A stretch of 35,285 nt of DNA from Microcaldota archaeon (GCA_018819225.1 JAHJQN010000005.1:1-35285); one strand, 5' to 3'; shown: positions 25,755-34,850, numbered from the stretch's first letter. A program made the numbers and translations. Notes: generated from the letters alone by a model not told the origin.

Positions 25755-26575
25755 ATTTGAGTCGGAGGGCACGCGCCCTCCAACGCGCAAACGAATTTCT
25801 TGTGGACACGGGTATTGCTGGCGGCCAAACCGAACTTGCGCTTGCTCAAATCCACGTTGGAACCATCCAAGTGCGTGGCCTTTCCGCCGGCCTCCTGAAT
25901 CATCAGCAACCCGGCGCTCGCGTCCCAAATGAAAATAGAGTTGCTAAAGAACGCGTCGTACCTCCCGGCGGCCACGAAACACAAATCAATGGCCACGCTG
26001 CCCAGCGAACGAAGACGATGATGCAACGCAATCGGTTCTTCCACTACCAAGCTCTTTTCCACCAACGATTTGTCGGGTTGGCGTTCCACGGCAACCACCA
26101 AATCGTAAAAACGCTGTTTTCGGGATACGTGAATGCGTTTATTGTTTAGAAACGCGCCTTGACCGGCTTCCGCAACAAAGAGTTCGTCAAGCATCGGCAG
26201 GTACACGCCAGCGATTTCCACCTCATTATTACGCTGCAGCCCAATGGAAGTGCAGAAAATAGGGTTATTGTGCGCGAAATTGGATGTCCCGTCAATAGGA
26301 TCGACGACCCACGTGTACACCTCATCGGATTTGGGTTGCTTGAACGGTTGGCGTCCCCAATGTCGGGTGTAGCCGCTTTCCTCGCACAAGAAATGGTGAT
26401 CAAGTCCCGCATCCTTTACCCGCTGGAACACCAGTTTTTCCACGGCGTGATCCGCGTCCGTGACCACGTCCCGAACCCCCTTGATTCGAACGTGCTTTTC
26501 CAAATAGAATCGTTCCCGCAACAACTCCCCGCTCTCGCGCAGAATGGAATTCAGCAAGTGCTTATGCGGGTGCAT
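25751..26575 (-). CDS. suhB: Inositol monophosphatase / fructose-1,6-bisphosphatase family phosphatase
   Basis: This 274-residue, metal-dependent, lithium-sensitive-type sugar phosphatase carries all family motifs: VTDAD (38-42), the metal-binding Glu in CEESG (64-68), WVVDPIDGTSNF (89-100) and the C-terminal WDASAGLLMIQEAGG. Archaeal members often hydrolyse both inositol-1-phosphate and fructose-1,6-bisphosphate, so the natural substrate is open; the symbol is a family label. A box A 25 bp before the ATG and no ribosome binding site indicate a leaderless mRNA. It overlaps folD tail to tail. Confidence 0.9.
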   Translation of the reverse strand: MHPHKHLLNSILRESGELLRERFYLEKHVRIKGVRDVVTDADHAVEKLVFQRVKDAGLDHHFLCEESGYTRHWGRQPFKQPKSDEVYTWVVDPIDGTSNFAHNNPIFCTSIGLQRNNEVEIAGVYLPMLDELFVAEAGQGAFLNNKRIHVSRKQRFYDLVVAVERQPDKSLVEKSLVVEEPIALHHRLRSLGSVAIDLCFVAAGRYDAFFSNSIFIWDASAGLLMIQEAGGKATHLDGSNVDLSKRKFGLAASNTRVHKKFVCALEGACPPTQI

Positions 26576-26594
26576 GACGCGGTTAGATCACCAA

Positions 26595-26604
26595 GTTTTA
26601 AAAT
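26595..26604 (-). promoter_or_regulatory. Box A promoter of the inositol-phosphatase family gene
   Basis: ATTTTAAAAC on the minus strand is centred 25 bp before the ATG at 26575, matching leaderless initiation. Confidence 0.6.
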
Positions 26605-26647
26605 CCTTTGAGTTAAAAGCATGAAAAGCGGGAAAATTCAAGCAAAG

Positions 26648-26657
26648 CTTATTAAGG
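26648..26657 (+). promoter_or_regulatory. Box A promoter of sepF
   Basis: CTTATTAAGG is centred about 54 bp before the ATG at 26706, giving a leader of about 29 nt that includes the GGTGAT ribosome binding site at 26696-26701. Confidence 0.5.
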
Positions 26658-26705
26658 CTTACTCGTCTAATCAGCAAACAAAGAAGCTCAATTTAGGTGA
26701 TTGGT

Positions 26706-27071
26706 ATGGGAGTCTTCTCTTCAATGAGCCGGGCGCTCGGATTCACGAAAGACATTAATGTAGAAGAATTCATGACAGCCGCCGAAGCGGAAGAAGTCGA
26801 CATCATGCATCAGTCGGCCGACTTTTACGTCAAGCCGATTGCATTGCAGAACGATTCGGACGTGAAAGCCGTGCAGGAAGAGCTCAACCAGAAAAACATC
26901 GTGCTCCTCAACTTTTCGCCCATCATGCGCAACCCCACGAAGCTCAAGGCCGTCGTAGGCGAACTCAAGTCGTTCACCAACGGCATCAACGGAGACATCG
27001 CGCGCATTGATGAGGACAAGATCTTGCTGACGCCTTCAAACGTCAAGATCGTCAAGAAGCGCAAGGGTTAG
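26706..27071 (+). CDS. sepF: SepF-like cell division protein
   Basis: This 121-residue protein comes from ATG 26706; GGTGAT just upstream is its ribosome binding site, so the in-frame GTG at 26697 is rejected. SepF anchors FtsZ filaments to the membrane at the division site in archaea that lack FtsA. The N-terminus (MGVFSSMSRALGF) is the expected amphipathic membrane-binding helix. A short linker leads to the SepF/DUF552 core: YVKPIALQNDSDVKAVQEEL, NIVLLNFSPIM, then a Gly-containing dimer helix and KILLTPSNVKIV. ftsZ lies about 8 kb away in the same window. The gene ends in a T-rich tract. Confidence 0.88.
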   Translation: MGVFSSMSRALGFTKDINVEEFMTAAEAEEVDIMHQSADFYVKPIALQNDSDVKAVQEELNQKNIVLLNFSPIMRNPTKLKAVVGELKSFTNGINGDIARIDEDKILLTPSNVKIVKKRKG

Positions 27072-27086
27072 AAAAAAACCCGTCCG

Positions 27087-27109
27087 TTTTCTTTTCATTC
27101 ATTTTTCTT
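27087..27109 (+). terminator. T-rich terminator after sepF
   Basis: Three close T tracts (TTTTCTTTTC, then ATTTTTCTT) begin 16 bp after the sepF stop. The tract runs into the end of the convergent gene at 27099. Confidence 0.5.
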
Positions 27110-27713
27110 GCGCGAGCTGTTTTCCGAAGAAGGGCTTGATGTGCAGTTGGCCCTTGGACTTCCCGGCCGGCTTAATGGCGGTTTTGTGAGACGAACGCGT
27201 TTTCTTCTGGGACCGCGGCAAGTGCCGCTTCAAGAACCGCGTCAATTGATCGATCGCTTCATTCGTGATCACGAGATTGTAATTGATTTTCGGCAAATCC
27301 AGTTGCTCCTGCTCGCTGAACGCCGTAAAAAGAATGAAATGCCCTAAATCCGTGAGCATGACAAAATACGGAGGAACTTTCGGATCGGAAAGGTGCTTGA
27401 CGCCTTCAAACACGCGGGGCGAGCGCGTGTTCAACGCCAACCAATCCGCTGCCCCTTCCCCGAAAGAAAGCGTGGTCACCGCCAGAGCGCTCTTCGGGAT
27501 ATGCCGCTGGAAATAAGAATAAAGGGAATGATCAATGACCCCCAAAAACAATCCCTCCAACGGCTGATCGAACAAAACCAGTTTCACGGAAATGGGTTTG
27601 CCGATGTAGCGCGAATACAGCAAACGCGTATTCAAGACGAGCGGATAATAGAAATCGTCTTCTTCCGAGAACAGTTTGGGGTAACGCTGCTTGTGAACCA
27701 GAAACAGTTCCAT
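27099..27713 (-). CDS. Conserved-looking soluble protein of unknown function, 204 residues
   Basis: I do not recognise the family. The sequence is globular, alpha/beta in character and without membrane segments; aromatic residues are common in the first 110 residues (YPKLFSEEDDFYYPLVLNTR). Residues of about 150-204 form a very basic tail (RSQKKTRSSHKTAIKPAGK), which suggests nucleic-acid contact. GGGGGGATTG before the ATG can serve as ribosome binding site, and a box A lies at 27747-27757. It is divergent from nadA and convergent with sepF, so it has its own transcript. Confidence 0.7.
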   Translation of the reverse strand: MELFLVHKQRYPKLFSEEDDFYYPLVLNTRLLYSRYIGKPISVKLVLFDQPLEGLFLGVIDHSLYSYFQRHIPKSALAVTTLSFGEGAADWLALNTRSPRVFEGVKHLSDPKVPPYFVMLTDLGHFILFTAFSEQEQLDLPKINYNLVITNEAIDQLTRFLKRHLPRSQKKTRSSHKTAIKPAGKSKGQLHIKPFFGKQLAQEK

Positions 27714-27746
27714 AATTCAATCCCCCCACAAACCCTTTCCAACCAC

Positions 27747-27757
27747 GATTTAAATAG
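27747..27757 (-). promoter_or_regulatory. Box A promoter of the 204-residue protein gene
   Basis: CTATTTAAATC on the minus strand is centred about 39 bp before the ATG at 27713, predicting a leader of about 14 nt. Confidence 0.55.
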
Positions 27758-27796
27758 ATTTGCACGCCCTCCATCGGCAATGAGCGTACGACGACC

Positions 27797-27813
27797 TATT
27801 TTAAAATTTAAAT
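27797..27813 (+). promoter_or_regulatory. Box A promoter of nadA
   Basis: TATTTTAAAATTTAAAT is centred about 47 bp before the ATG at 27852. The predicted leader of about 22 nt contains GGGTGAGAGG as ribosome binding site. Confidence 0.55.
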
Positions 27814-27851
27814 GACCAGAAATAGAAATGCGGATCTCCGGGTGAGAGGAA

Positions 27852-28865
27852 ATGGAAAAAACGCCGCTGTTTACGGATGCGGAAATCGAGGAAGAAACCA
27901 ATCGCTTGCAGCGACAGCTCGCCCGTTTGAATTGGAGCCCGGAAGCCTGCCGTATTTACGCGCCCATGACCCTGGAAATCCATCAGCTCAAAAAGAAAAA
28001 GAATGCCGTGATTCTCGCGCACTCCTATCAAACCCCGGACATCATTTACGGGGTCGCGGATTTCGTCGGGGACTCGTACGGGCTCAGCGTGCAAGCCTCA
28101 AAAACCTCTGCGGACACCATCGTTTTCTGCGGAGTGCGCTTCATGGCGGAAACCGCTAAAATTCTGAGCCCGCAAAAAACGGTTATTCTTCCCGCTCCCG
28201 ATGCCGGATGCTCGCTCGCGGAATCCATAACGGGCGCGGACGTTCGAAAACTGAAACAAGAGCATCCGAATGCGGGCGTGGTATGCTACGTCAATACGAA
28301 CGCGGACGTGAAAGCCGAGTGCGACGTGATTTGTACGTCCGCCAATGCGCTCAAAATCGTGGAAGCCATGCCGCAGAACGAAATCCTGTTCCTTCCCGAT
28401 GAATACATGGCGAAAAACATCGCCCGGGAAACGGAAAAAAAGATTATTTCGTGGAAGGGAAGATGCATCGTTCACGAAGAATTTAATGAACGGAAAATCA
28501 AGGCCGTGAAAAAACAGTATCCCGGCGTCAAGATTCTCGTGCACACGGAATGCGCCCCATCCGTCATACGCGAAGCGGATCTGGCCGGAGGAACGAGTGA
28601 CATGGTGCGGTACGCGAAAACCTCGGACGCCCGCCAATTCATGCTCGTAACCGAGTGCGGGCTCTCGGATCGCATGCGCGTGGAAATGCCGGAAAAAGAA
28701 TTTGTGGGAACCTGTAATTTGTGCCCGTACATGAAACGGGTGTCGCTCTCGCGCATCCAACAGGCACTGGAAAACCCGCAACCCGACCAATTCGTTTACG
28801 TGAACGAACCGATTCGCGGACAGGCTTTTCGATCTCTGAAAAAAATGCTGGAAATCGGTTCGTAA
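27852..28865 (+). CDS. nadA: Quinolinate synthase
   Basis: This 337-residue iron-sulfur enzyme condenses iminoaspartate with dihydroxyacetone phosphate to quinolinate, the NAD precursor. The three cluster ligands are visible with normal spacing: Cys120 (DAGCSLAES), Cys205 (WKGRCIVHEEF) and Cys291 (CPYMKRVSL). The substrate motifs ILAHSYQ and CGVRFMAETAKIL are present. nadB follows 57 bp downstream of its stop. A strong ribosome binding site supports the start. Confidence 0.95.
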   Translation: MEKTPLFTDAEIEEETNRLQRQLARLNWSPEACRIYAPMTLEIHQLKKKKNAVILAHSYQTPDIIYGVADFVGDSYGLSVQASKTSADTIVFCGVRFMAETAKILSPQKTVILPAPDAGCSLAESITGADVRKLKQEHPNAGVVCYVNTNADVKAECDVICTSANALKIVEAMPQNEILFLPDEYMAKNIARETEKKIISWKGRCIVHEEFNERKIKAVKKQYPGVKILVHTECAPSVIREADLAGGTSDMVRYAKTSDARQFMLVTECGLSDRMRVEMPEKEFVGTCNLCPYMKRVSLSRIQQALENPQPDQFVYVNEPIRGQAFRSLKKMLEIGS

Positions 28866-28885
28866 GCGCTTAAAAAAAACCGCGC

Positions 28886-28896
28886 CATTAAAATAC
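28886..28896 (+). promoter_or_regulatory. Box A promoter of nadB
   Basis: CATTAAAATAC is centred about 31 bp before the ATG at 28922, so nadB may have its own near-leaderless transcript besides read-through from nadA. Confidence 0.5.
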
Positions 28897-28921
28897 GGGG
28901 AGATTGAGAAGGTTTAAGGCC

Positions 28922-30451
28922 ATGAACTATTCGTACGATTTTATTGTCATTGGATCCGGCATTTCCGGGCTTCGACTCGCATTGGAAGCCGCCAAAAGCG
29001 GGCGCGTCGTCGTGCTCACGAAACGGCGCATGTTTGACTCGAACACTGACTATGCGCAAGGCGGCGTCGCAGCCGTAACTCAGGCCAGTGATGATCAGGC
29101 GCTTCACGTGAAAGATACGCTGGATTCGGGCGCAGGATTATGCGATGTGAAAGCCGTTAACCTATTGGCGCAGCACGTGCTGACCCGCGTGAAAGAATTG
29201 CAAAAAATGGGCGTGAAATTCGAGAAAAAAGAAAACGGCCCCGTTTTGACGCGGGAAGGCGGGCATTCGCGCAATCGCATCTGGTTCTCCGGAGACATGA
29301 CCGGAAGAGAAATTGAAGGCGCGTTAGTCAAAGAAGTGCGTTCGCATCGGAATATTGAAGTGTATGAAAACAACGTGGCGTTCCGGTTGATTACGAAAGG
29401 GAATGCGGGGTATGGGGTTCAAGTCCTGAACTTGGGGCGCAACCGAGTCGACAATTATTTCGGGAAAGCCACGGTTCTCGCGACCGGCGGGCTGGGCGCG
29501 CTCTACTGGGAAACCACGAATCCGGAAGTGGCTACGGGAGACGGGTTTGCGCTCGCGTACGAAGCCGGAGCCGTGCTCCGCGATATGGAGTTCGTGCAGT
29601 TTCATCCAACGAAACTCGCCTTGCCCATGGAAGAACCGTTCCTGATCTCGGAAACGCTGCGAGGAGAAGGCGGCATTCTGCGAAACTGGATGGGTAAACC
29701 GTTCATGAAAAAGTACGACGCGCGAGCGGAAATGGCCACGAGAGATATTGTCGCGCGGGCCATCTTTCGAGAGCTTAGGAAAGGAAAAGTGTTCTTGGAC
29801 GTTACCGGACTCCGGAAAAACTACTTGAAAAAACGGTTTTACAACATTTATCGCACGTGCATGCGGGAAGGACTCGATATCGGCAACACGTGGATTCCCG
29901 TGACGCCTGCCGCCCATTACAGCTGCGGAGGAATTCTAACCGATCTTCAAGGGAAAACGCGCGTAAAAAACGTGTACGCGATCGGAGAGGTGTCGAGTAC
30001 GGGCGTGCACGGAGCCAATCGGCTCGCGAGCAATTCCATGGCGGAAGGACTCGTGTTTAGCATGGAGGCCGCACGATCCGCCCGATTCAAACAGGGAAAC
30101 GCGATGGAATTAAGCGTACATAATCCGCGCGTCGTATCATCGAAAGGCAAGGAGAAAGTGTTGCGTTCGCAACTTCAAGACATCATGTGGGAAAAAGTCG
30201 GTATCATTCGAAAAGAAAAGGAGCTCAAGAAAGCCCTCGCCGACCTCAAGAAAATTAAAAAGAAAGCGGAAATACTGTACTCAAAAGGTTTGAGTTACGA
30301 ATCCATTGAATTGCGGCACATGACGACGACGGCCATCCTGGTCACGCAATCCGCACTCCAACGAAAAGAAAGCCGGGGCGCCCACTACCTCGTTGACCAC
30401 CCTGAAACCGACGCAAAAGCGCGGCATACCCTGTTGATGCGTACGCGTTAG
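28922..30451 (+). CDS. nadB: L-aspartate oxidase
   Basis: This 509-residue FAD enzyme oxidises L-aspartate to iminoaspartate, the substrate of the adjacent NadA. The FAD-binding GSGISGLRLALEA (11-23) opens the protein. NTDYAQGGVAAV, FVQFHPTKLA, SETLRGEGGILRN and HGANRLASNSMAEGLVFS are standard NadB/succinate-dehydrogenase flavoprotein motifs, and the C-terminal helical domain is present. ATG 28922 is preferred to the in-frame TTG at 28904 because box A sits about 31 bp before it and homologues start near this Tyr-Asp-Phe sequence. Its stop overlaps the convergent giant gene by 4 bp. nadC is not in the window. Confidence 0.94.
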   Translation: MNYSYDFIVIGSGISGLRLALEAAKSGRVVVLTKRRMFDSNTDYAQGGVAAVTQASDDQALHVKDTLDSGAGLCDVKAVNLLAQHVLTRVKELQKMGVKFEKKENGPVLTREGGHSRNRIWFSGDMTGREIEGALVKEVRSHRNIEVYENNVAFRLITKGNAGYGVQVLNLGRNRVDNYFGKATVLATGGLGALYWETTNPEVATGDGFALAYEAGAVLRDMEFVQFHPTKLALPMEEPFLISETLRGEGGILRNWMGKPFMKKYDARAEMATRDIVARAIFRELRKGKVFLDVTGLRKNYLKKRFYNIYRTCMREGLDIGNTWIPVTPAAHYSCGGILTDLQGKTRVKNVYAIGEVSSTGVHGANRLASNSMAEGLVFSMEAARSARFKQGNAMELSVHNPRVVSSKGKEKVLRSQLQDIMWEKVGIIRKEKELKKALADLKKIKKKAEILYSKGLSYESIELRHMTTTAILVTQSALQRKESRGAHYLVDHPETDAKARHTLLMRTR

Positions 30452-33400
30452 ATCCATCTCCGGTAACGCACCACTGCAACCCCTAACACAATGGATGAAA
30501 TCAATACCAGCGCCAGCAGCGCATGGTTATCGGGGATCGAAGGAACGGAAAGCAAACTATTCTGACTCGAGTCCCCCGTACCCGTGCGTCTGGCTGGAGC
30601 AAACAAATCGCTTCCAGGAACGCCGCGCGCCCCATCCTCCGAATTAAAGTAGCCCAAACCCTGATTCGCGAAATCCGGATTCCACGGAATGTCTTGTCCG
30701 TTAAACGCGTACCATAATCCCGTGCGCGGATCGAAAGCGAGAATGCCGTTGGGTCCTTGAGCCGCCAACAACGCGGCAATATCCCGGTATCCGTCCGGTC
30801 CCGTGGCTTGCACGAACGGCTGTCCGTCCTGCTGAGTCAACGCAATGCGGAACTCGCCTTGATCCGTGGGAAACACGATGTCCTCGCCGTCCCGGTACGG
30901 TTCGCCCGTAATCGCGTACTCCTTCACGTTCTCTCCGATCACGCGTTCGATCGTCGACGTCGTGCCATCGGGATTCGTGACGGTTTGCGACTCCTTGATT
31001 TTCTCGCGTACTTCCAGCGTCGGCTGACCCGTTGTCTCGTTATGCGACAAGATATAGCGCGCATTCTCCGTCTCAATGACTTGGAATCCGCCGGGTCCGC
31101 CCGTCGTGATATCTCGCTGGATTTCCCTCAACGCGTCATTGAATTCCTTGACTTCTTTCTCGGAACCGACGTTCGGAATCACGTTCTGGATATTGATCGC
31201 GGGAACCTCGTTCCCGTTCTCATCAACAAGGGTTCCCGGCGCAGGAGTAATATCCCGAACCGCTTCCTTGGCCGGAATCACGCTAATCGAGTATATCGTG
31301 GCGACTAACCTCCGTCCCACGGCATCGTACTCGATTTTGCCGTGTTCGGTGATAATGGTACGCAATTCCCCGAGCTCGCTGGTCTCGGTTTGCGAAGTAC
31401 TTGAACCCGTGTAACCATCCAACACCACTTTCCCGTTTCCAAGAATCGATAACTTGTTTCCGGGAAGCGGGGTTCCGCCTGCAGCCGCCAACGCATCCAA
31501 GCTCGGCGCCTGAATCTCGGTTCCCCGCAAGCTTTCTTCCGTGTCCCCTATGCCCAGGAAGCCTCCGGTCTGCTGGGTTCCGCTCGTGCGAGAGAAACGA
31601 ATCAAACCATCCTTAGCAGTCGCAATGCCTTCCGTCGTATACATGGCCGTGACCGCGCCGAAACCGGACTCCGTTAGATCCACGCTCGTTCCCCTTCCCG
31701 TAATGGCCGACAGTTGATTGAGCATGCAGTCCATGGCCCCGCACGAGGAATCCGTGACCGCCAGCTTTCCTCCCAAGCGATCCGGAATCACGCGCAACAC
31801 TTCCTTGTCTCCGCAATCCAGCGGCGTTTCAATCATCTTGTTGGGAACAATCGTCTTCGCGAGCTCCTGATTGGCTTGCACGAATAACGCTCGATCAACG
31901 TCATCGCTCAACACCGTCGTTTCGCCGGTTTCCTTACTGTGATGCAGCAATCCCCGCGAATCAGCGGTGACCGAGCTCTTTTCATCATCGTGCACGAGCT
32001 TGAAACAGCCTTGACCGTTCAACGTATCATAAACGCCCCACCATTGCTGGGCCGCTCCGTCCAAATGGAGGTAGAACAGGTCTTGAGGCGTCAACAGGCC
32101 TTGTTCCTCGTTGTGATAACCCCGCAAATTCAGGATTTCGTTGAGCTGCGCCACATCGGCTTTTTCCCCCAACCCGTACAACAAACTTGAGACGTTCAGG
32201 CTCTTGAAGTTCTTGAGCGGGTCCAACTTGTCCTTGATGCTTCCGGACACGAGTCCCGGTGAAATCTTCTGGTACGCCATGATCTTGTAAGACGTGTCCT
32301 TGCACGTGGTCGCGTACTCCATGGCTTGGCTTCCCACAACGGTCTTGCCCATTTGCACGGGATCGATGAGCAGCAATCCCTTATACACTCTCCCGAGCGC
32401 TTTCTCGAACATGCCATAGCCCGGTTGCGACGGATTGATGAGCTTTCCATATTCTGTACGCAAGTTTGTTTTTTCCTGGACTGCCTTCCCGACTCTTGCA
32501 ATGTCTATGTTTAATTTATCCAATTGCGAGAAAGAGCCGGTCAGTGAAGGATGAAGTGTAGCATCTCGAAGAATGTCGCTTTGACCGGGAGCGATTCGAT
32601 TCGCATCGGCATAGGATTGAATCTGGTGGGAAATATCGAGTTGTTCACGACGTACGGTACCGGCCTGTTGCATCAATTTCGGAATCTCTTCATCCAAATC
32701 GGCATGGCGTTGCGAGGCATACACTTGTGACTGGATTTTTTCCCACGATTTCAGACCGGATATAGGCGTGCCACCGGCTTCGGCGGCTTTAATGGCAGGA
32801 GGCAAGCTTTTCTCCATACTTTTTGCGAGTAACAACTTGGCTTTACTCCCCAAAAAGGGAAGCAAATTACTGCTGGGATTCATGGTCAGGAAAACGGATT
32901 GACCAATGGATAGCCCAGTCCAAAACTTGTACCAGTTCAAGAAATCGTCCATATCCTCATCGTTGCACAGTTCATCTTGAGAAAACTGCGTGGGGTCCAC
33001 GAATCCGGTAATCACAAGATCAGCAATACCCAAACGACCGAGGGTCGCGACGGAGACCGGAAGATATTCAGCGGAAGCCCGGAAAATCGCCATATTCAAG
33101 AATGCGGCAGCAATCGTGAGAGCGCGATAGTATTTCGCCATGTCCTCGCGGTTCTTCAACGTGGTTCCTAGAGCTAAGTTGTTGCTGTAAAGCGCGAGAC
33201 TCGTATAATCCCGTTGCGCGCGAATGTCTTCGAACACCGTATTTTCCGAGCGGCCAGTCCACGCGACGCGAATATTCCAACCCTCATCCCCGCGACTGAA
33301 ACTCGTCACGCTTCCTGAGCTCAATTGCTCAGGAGTCACGTCGCGGTTGATGAAGAACATTTTGCCGGCACGAAATGCCTTCCGGGGAGCGCCCCCTTCG

Positions 33401-34746
33401 ATGAAATCGGAAATAAAGTCGGTTGCTAGACCGGTCCCGAATACGTCGGTTCGCGTGCGGAATTCCTCCGCGAATTGATCATTGTTAACGTATAATTGCA
33501 AGTAATTGTCATTCCATTTAGGATCGGATGATATCGATGACAGAATGATTTGGTTGCTGGCAGATAACCCGAAGCGCGCAGGTCCGAGCCAACCAACACC
33601 GTACAAGAAGATGAAAATAGGTCGGTTGAAGTTCACGGCAGAAGCGAAATTGATTTTTCGGAGGTCACGCTCCATGCGTAATATTTCCGCATCGTAGTCC
33701 AGTTCTCTTAATCGAATCGCTTCAGTACTGGGACCTTGCCCGAAGCTTCCTGATGATTTCGCGAGACGTTCGTGCGATTCCTTCAATTCCTTGATCTCTT
33801 GCTTGAGACCAGTGGGACTGGTTTTGGCGAGCGCAATGCTGGCTGCACCTAAAATGGAGGCCCACATTTCGTACGAGTTCCATTGTCCAATCGTATTTAC
33901 CGCTTTTTCGTAGTTGCGCGGCAGAATCATGGTTCCGGCATAATTGTTTAGAGCAACCGTTGTGGATTGGGAAGTCAAGTGCTGATTGCTTTTCATGGCC
34001 GTAGGCGATTGATCGAATCCGACGAACAAGTCTTTGTCCAGCAAGGCCATGAACGTGGTTTTTCCTTGAATGTGCGTTCGATCCAACAAACAATTGTTGT
34101 CCTTGTTTTGCGGAACCAGGTTCATGATCTCAAAAAGCGGAACTTCTTCTCCGGAAGGAAGCAAGACCTTGAATTGCTCGTAAGGCTGGGAATCCACCTT
34201 GGGTTTTCCGGAAATGCCGGATACTCCGGATAGAATTTGGCCGATGGTATCCGCGCGAGCCGGGTCTTGCGAGGCAATCGCCCTCATCTGTTCGAAGGTG
34301 AGAACGCCGTATTCTGGGTCTACATTGAACTCTTTTGCAAGCTTTTCACGGTCTTCATCCGAATATCCGAGAGCGTCCGTAATGGTTTTTATCGGGTAAA
34401 TGGCTTGCTGGGCGACGTTGACGTTGATGTTCAGGACTTGATCGGTCTGCGTCTTGTTCGCGGGATTGTATTCACGCAGTTTTTCTTCGGGAACCGACGA
34501 GATTTCCTGGGTCTGAAAGTCCTTGAGCAAGTCCAGGAAACGATTGTATTCGTTCACGTCCATTTGCTTGAGGTTGCAAGAGTACGAACGGGGAATCGTC
34601 GTGACGATGGGCGCGGTGGTCGGAGGAGTCGTGGGAGTAGGAGAAGCGAACGACAGCGACTCCGCGTACACGAATGGGGCGTTCATCTGGAGGACGAGAA
34701 ACAAGGAAATGACGAAGGTGAATACCTTGCTGACTGCGGGCCGCAT
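30448..34746 (-). CDS. Giant secreted, C-terminally anchored protein, 1432 residues, function unknown
   Basis: The start is ATG 34746; an in-frame TTG at 34770 lies upstream of the likely transcription start. The N-terminus is a signal peptide (MRPAVSKVFTFVISLFLVL, cleavage after VYA), then a Thr/Pro linker. A large alpha-helical body follows, with hydrophobic segments near residues 290-310, 360-390 and 560-640 that could be membrane-embedded. A Lys/Glu/Gln-rich helical region spans about 650-780, and a beta-rich region follows. The C-terminus is a membrane anchor (HALLALVLISSIVLGVAVV) closed by RYRRWI. I recognise no family. It is divergent from ftsZ, so an envelope or division-linked role is conceivable but unproven. 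Confidence 0.82.
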   Translation of the reverse strand: MRPAVSKVFTFVISLFLVLQMNAPFVYAESLSFASPTPTTPPTTAPIVTTIPRSYSCNLKQMDVNEYNRFLDLLKDFQTQEISSVPEEKLREYNPANKTQTDQVLNINVNVAQQAIYPIKTITDALGYSDEDREKLAKEFNVDPEYGVLTFEQMRAIASQDPARADTIGQILSGVSGISGKPKVDSQPYEQFKVLLPSGEEVPLFEIMNLVPQNKDNNCLLDRTHIQGKTTFMALLDKDLFVGFDQSPTAMKSNQHLTSQSTTVALNNYAGTMILPRNYEKAVNTIGQWNSYEMWASILGAASIALAKTSPTGLKQEIKELKESHERLAKSSGSFGQGPSTEAIRLRELDYDAEILRMERDLRKINFASAVNFNRPIFIFLYGVGWLGPARFGLSASNQIILSSISSDPKWNDNYLQLYVNNDQFAEEFRTRTDVFGTGLATDFISDFIEGGAPRKAFRAGKMFFINRDVTPEQLSSGSVTSFSRGDEGWNIRVAWTGRSENTVFEDIRAQRDYTSLALYSNNLALGTTLKNREDMAKYYRALTIAAAFLNMAIFRASAEYLPVSVATLGRLGIADLVITGFVDPTQFSQDELCNDEDMDDFLNWYKFWTGLSIGQSVFLTMNPSSNLLPFLGSKAKLLLAKSMEKSLPPAIKAAEAGGTPISGLKSWEKIQSQVYASQRHADLDEEIPKLMQQAGTVRREQLDISHQIQSYADANRIAPGQSDILRDATLHPSLTGSFSQLDKLNIDIARVGKAVQEKTNLRTEYGKLINPSQPGYGMFEKALGRVYKGLLLIDPVQMGKTVVGSQAMEYATTCKDTSYKIMAYQKISPGLVSGSIKDKLDPLKNFKSLNVSSLLYGLGEKADVAQLNEILNLRGYHNEEQGLLTPQDLFYLHLDGAAQQWWGVYDTLNGQGCFKLVHDDEKSSVTADSRGLLHHSKETGETTVLSDDVDRALFVQANQELAKTIVPNKMIETPLDCGDKEVLRVIPDRLGGKLAVTDSSCGAMDCMLNQLSAITGRGTSVDLTESGFGAVTAMYTTEGIATAKDGLIRFSRTSGTQQTGGFLGIGDTEESLRGTEIQAPSLDALAAAGGTPLPGNKLSILGNGKVVLDGYTGSSTSQTETSELGELRTIITEHGKIEYDAVGRRLVATIYSISVIPAKEAVRDITPAPGTLVDENGNEVPAINIQNVIPNVGSEKEVKEFNDALREIQRDITTGGPGGFQVIETENARYILSHNETTGQPTLEVREKIKESQTVTNPDGTTSTIERVIGENVKEYAITGEPYRDGEDIVFPTDQGEFRIALTQQDGQPFVQATGPDGYRDIAALLAAQGPNGILAFDPRTGLWYAFNGQDIPWNPDFANQGLGYFNSEDGARGVPGSDLFAPARRTGTGDSSQNSLLSVPSIPDNHALLALVLISSIVLGVAVVRYRRWI

Positions 34747-34773
34747 AAACCAACCAACGATTTGAAGCAAGGG

Positions 34774-34787
34774 TTAATATAAAATGG
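34774..34787 (-). promoter_or_regulatory. Box A promoter of the 1432-residue protein
   Basis: CCATTTTATATTAA on the minus strand is centred 34 bp before the ATG at 34746, predicting a leader of about 8 nt. Confidence 0.55.
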
Positions 34788-34850
34788 TTACTGCCTTTGA
34801 AGCGGAAAAACGGCTGAAATAGCGGAAAATAGGGGGGTCGAAGTGGCAAT

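Noticed and set aside
30448..30530. An archaeosortase-type C-terminal sorting signal on the 1432-residue protein
   Set aside because: The TM helix and basic end are there, but no PGF/PEF-like motif precedes the helix, so only a plain membrane anchor is supported.
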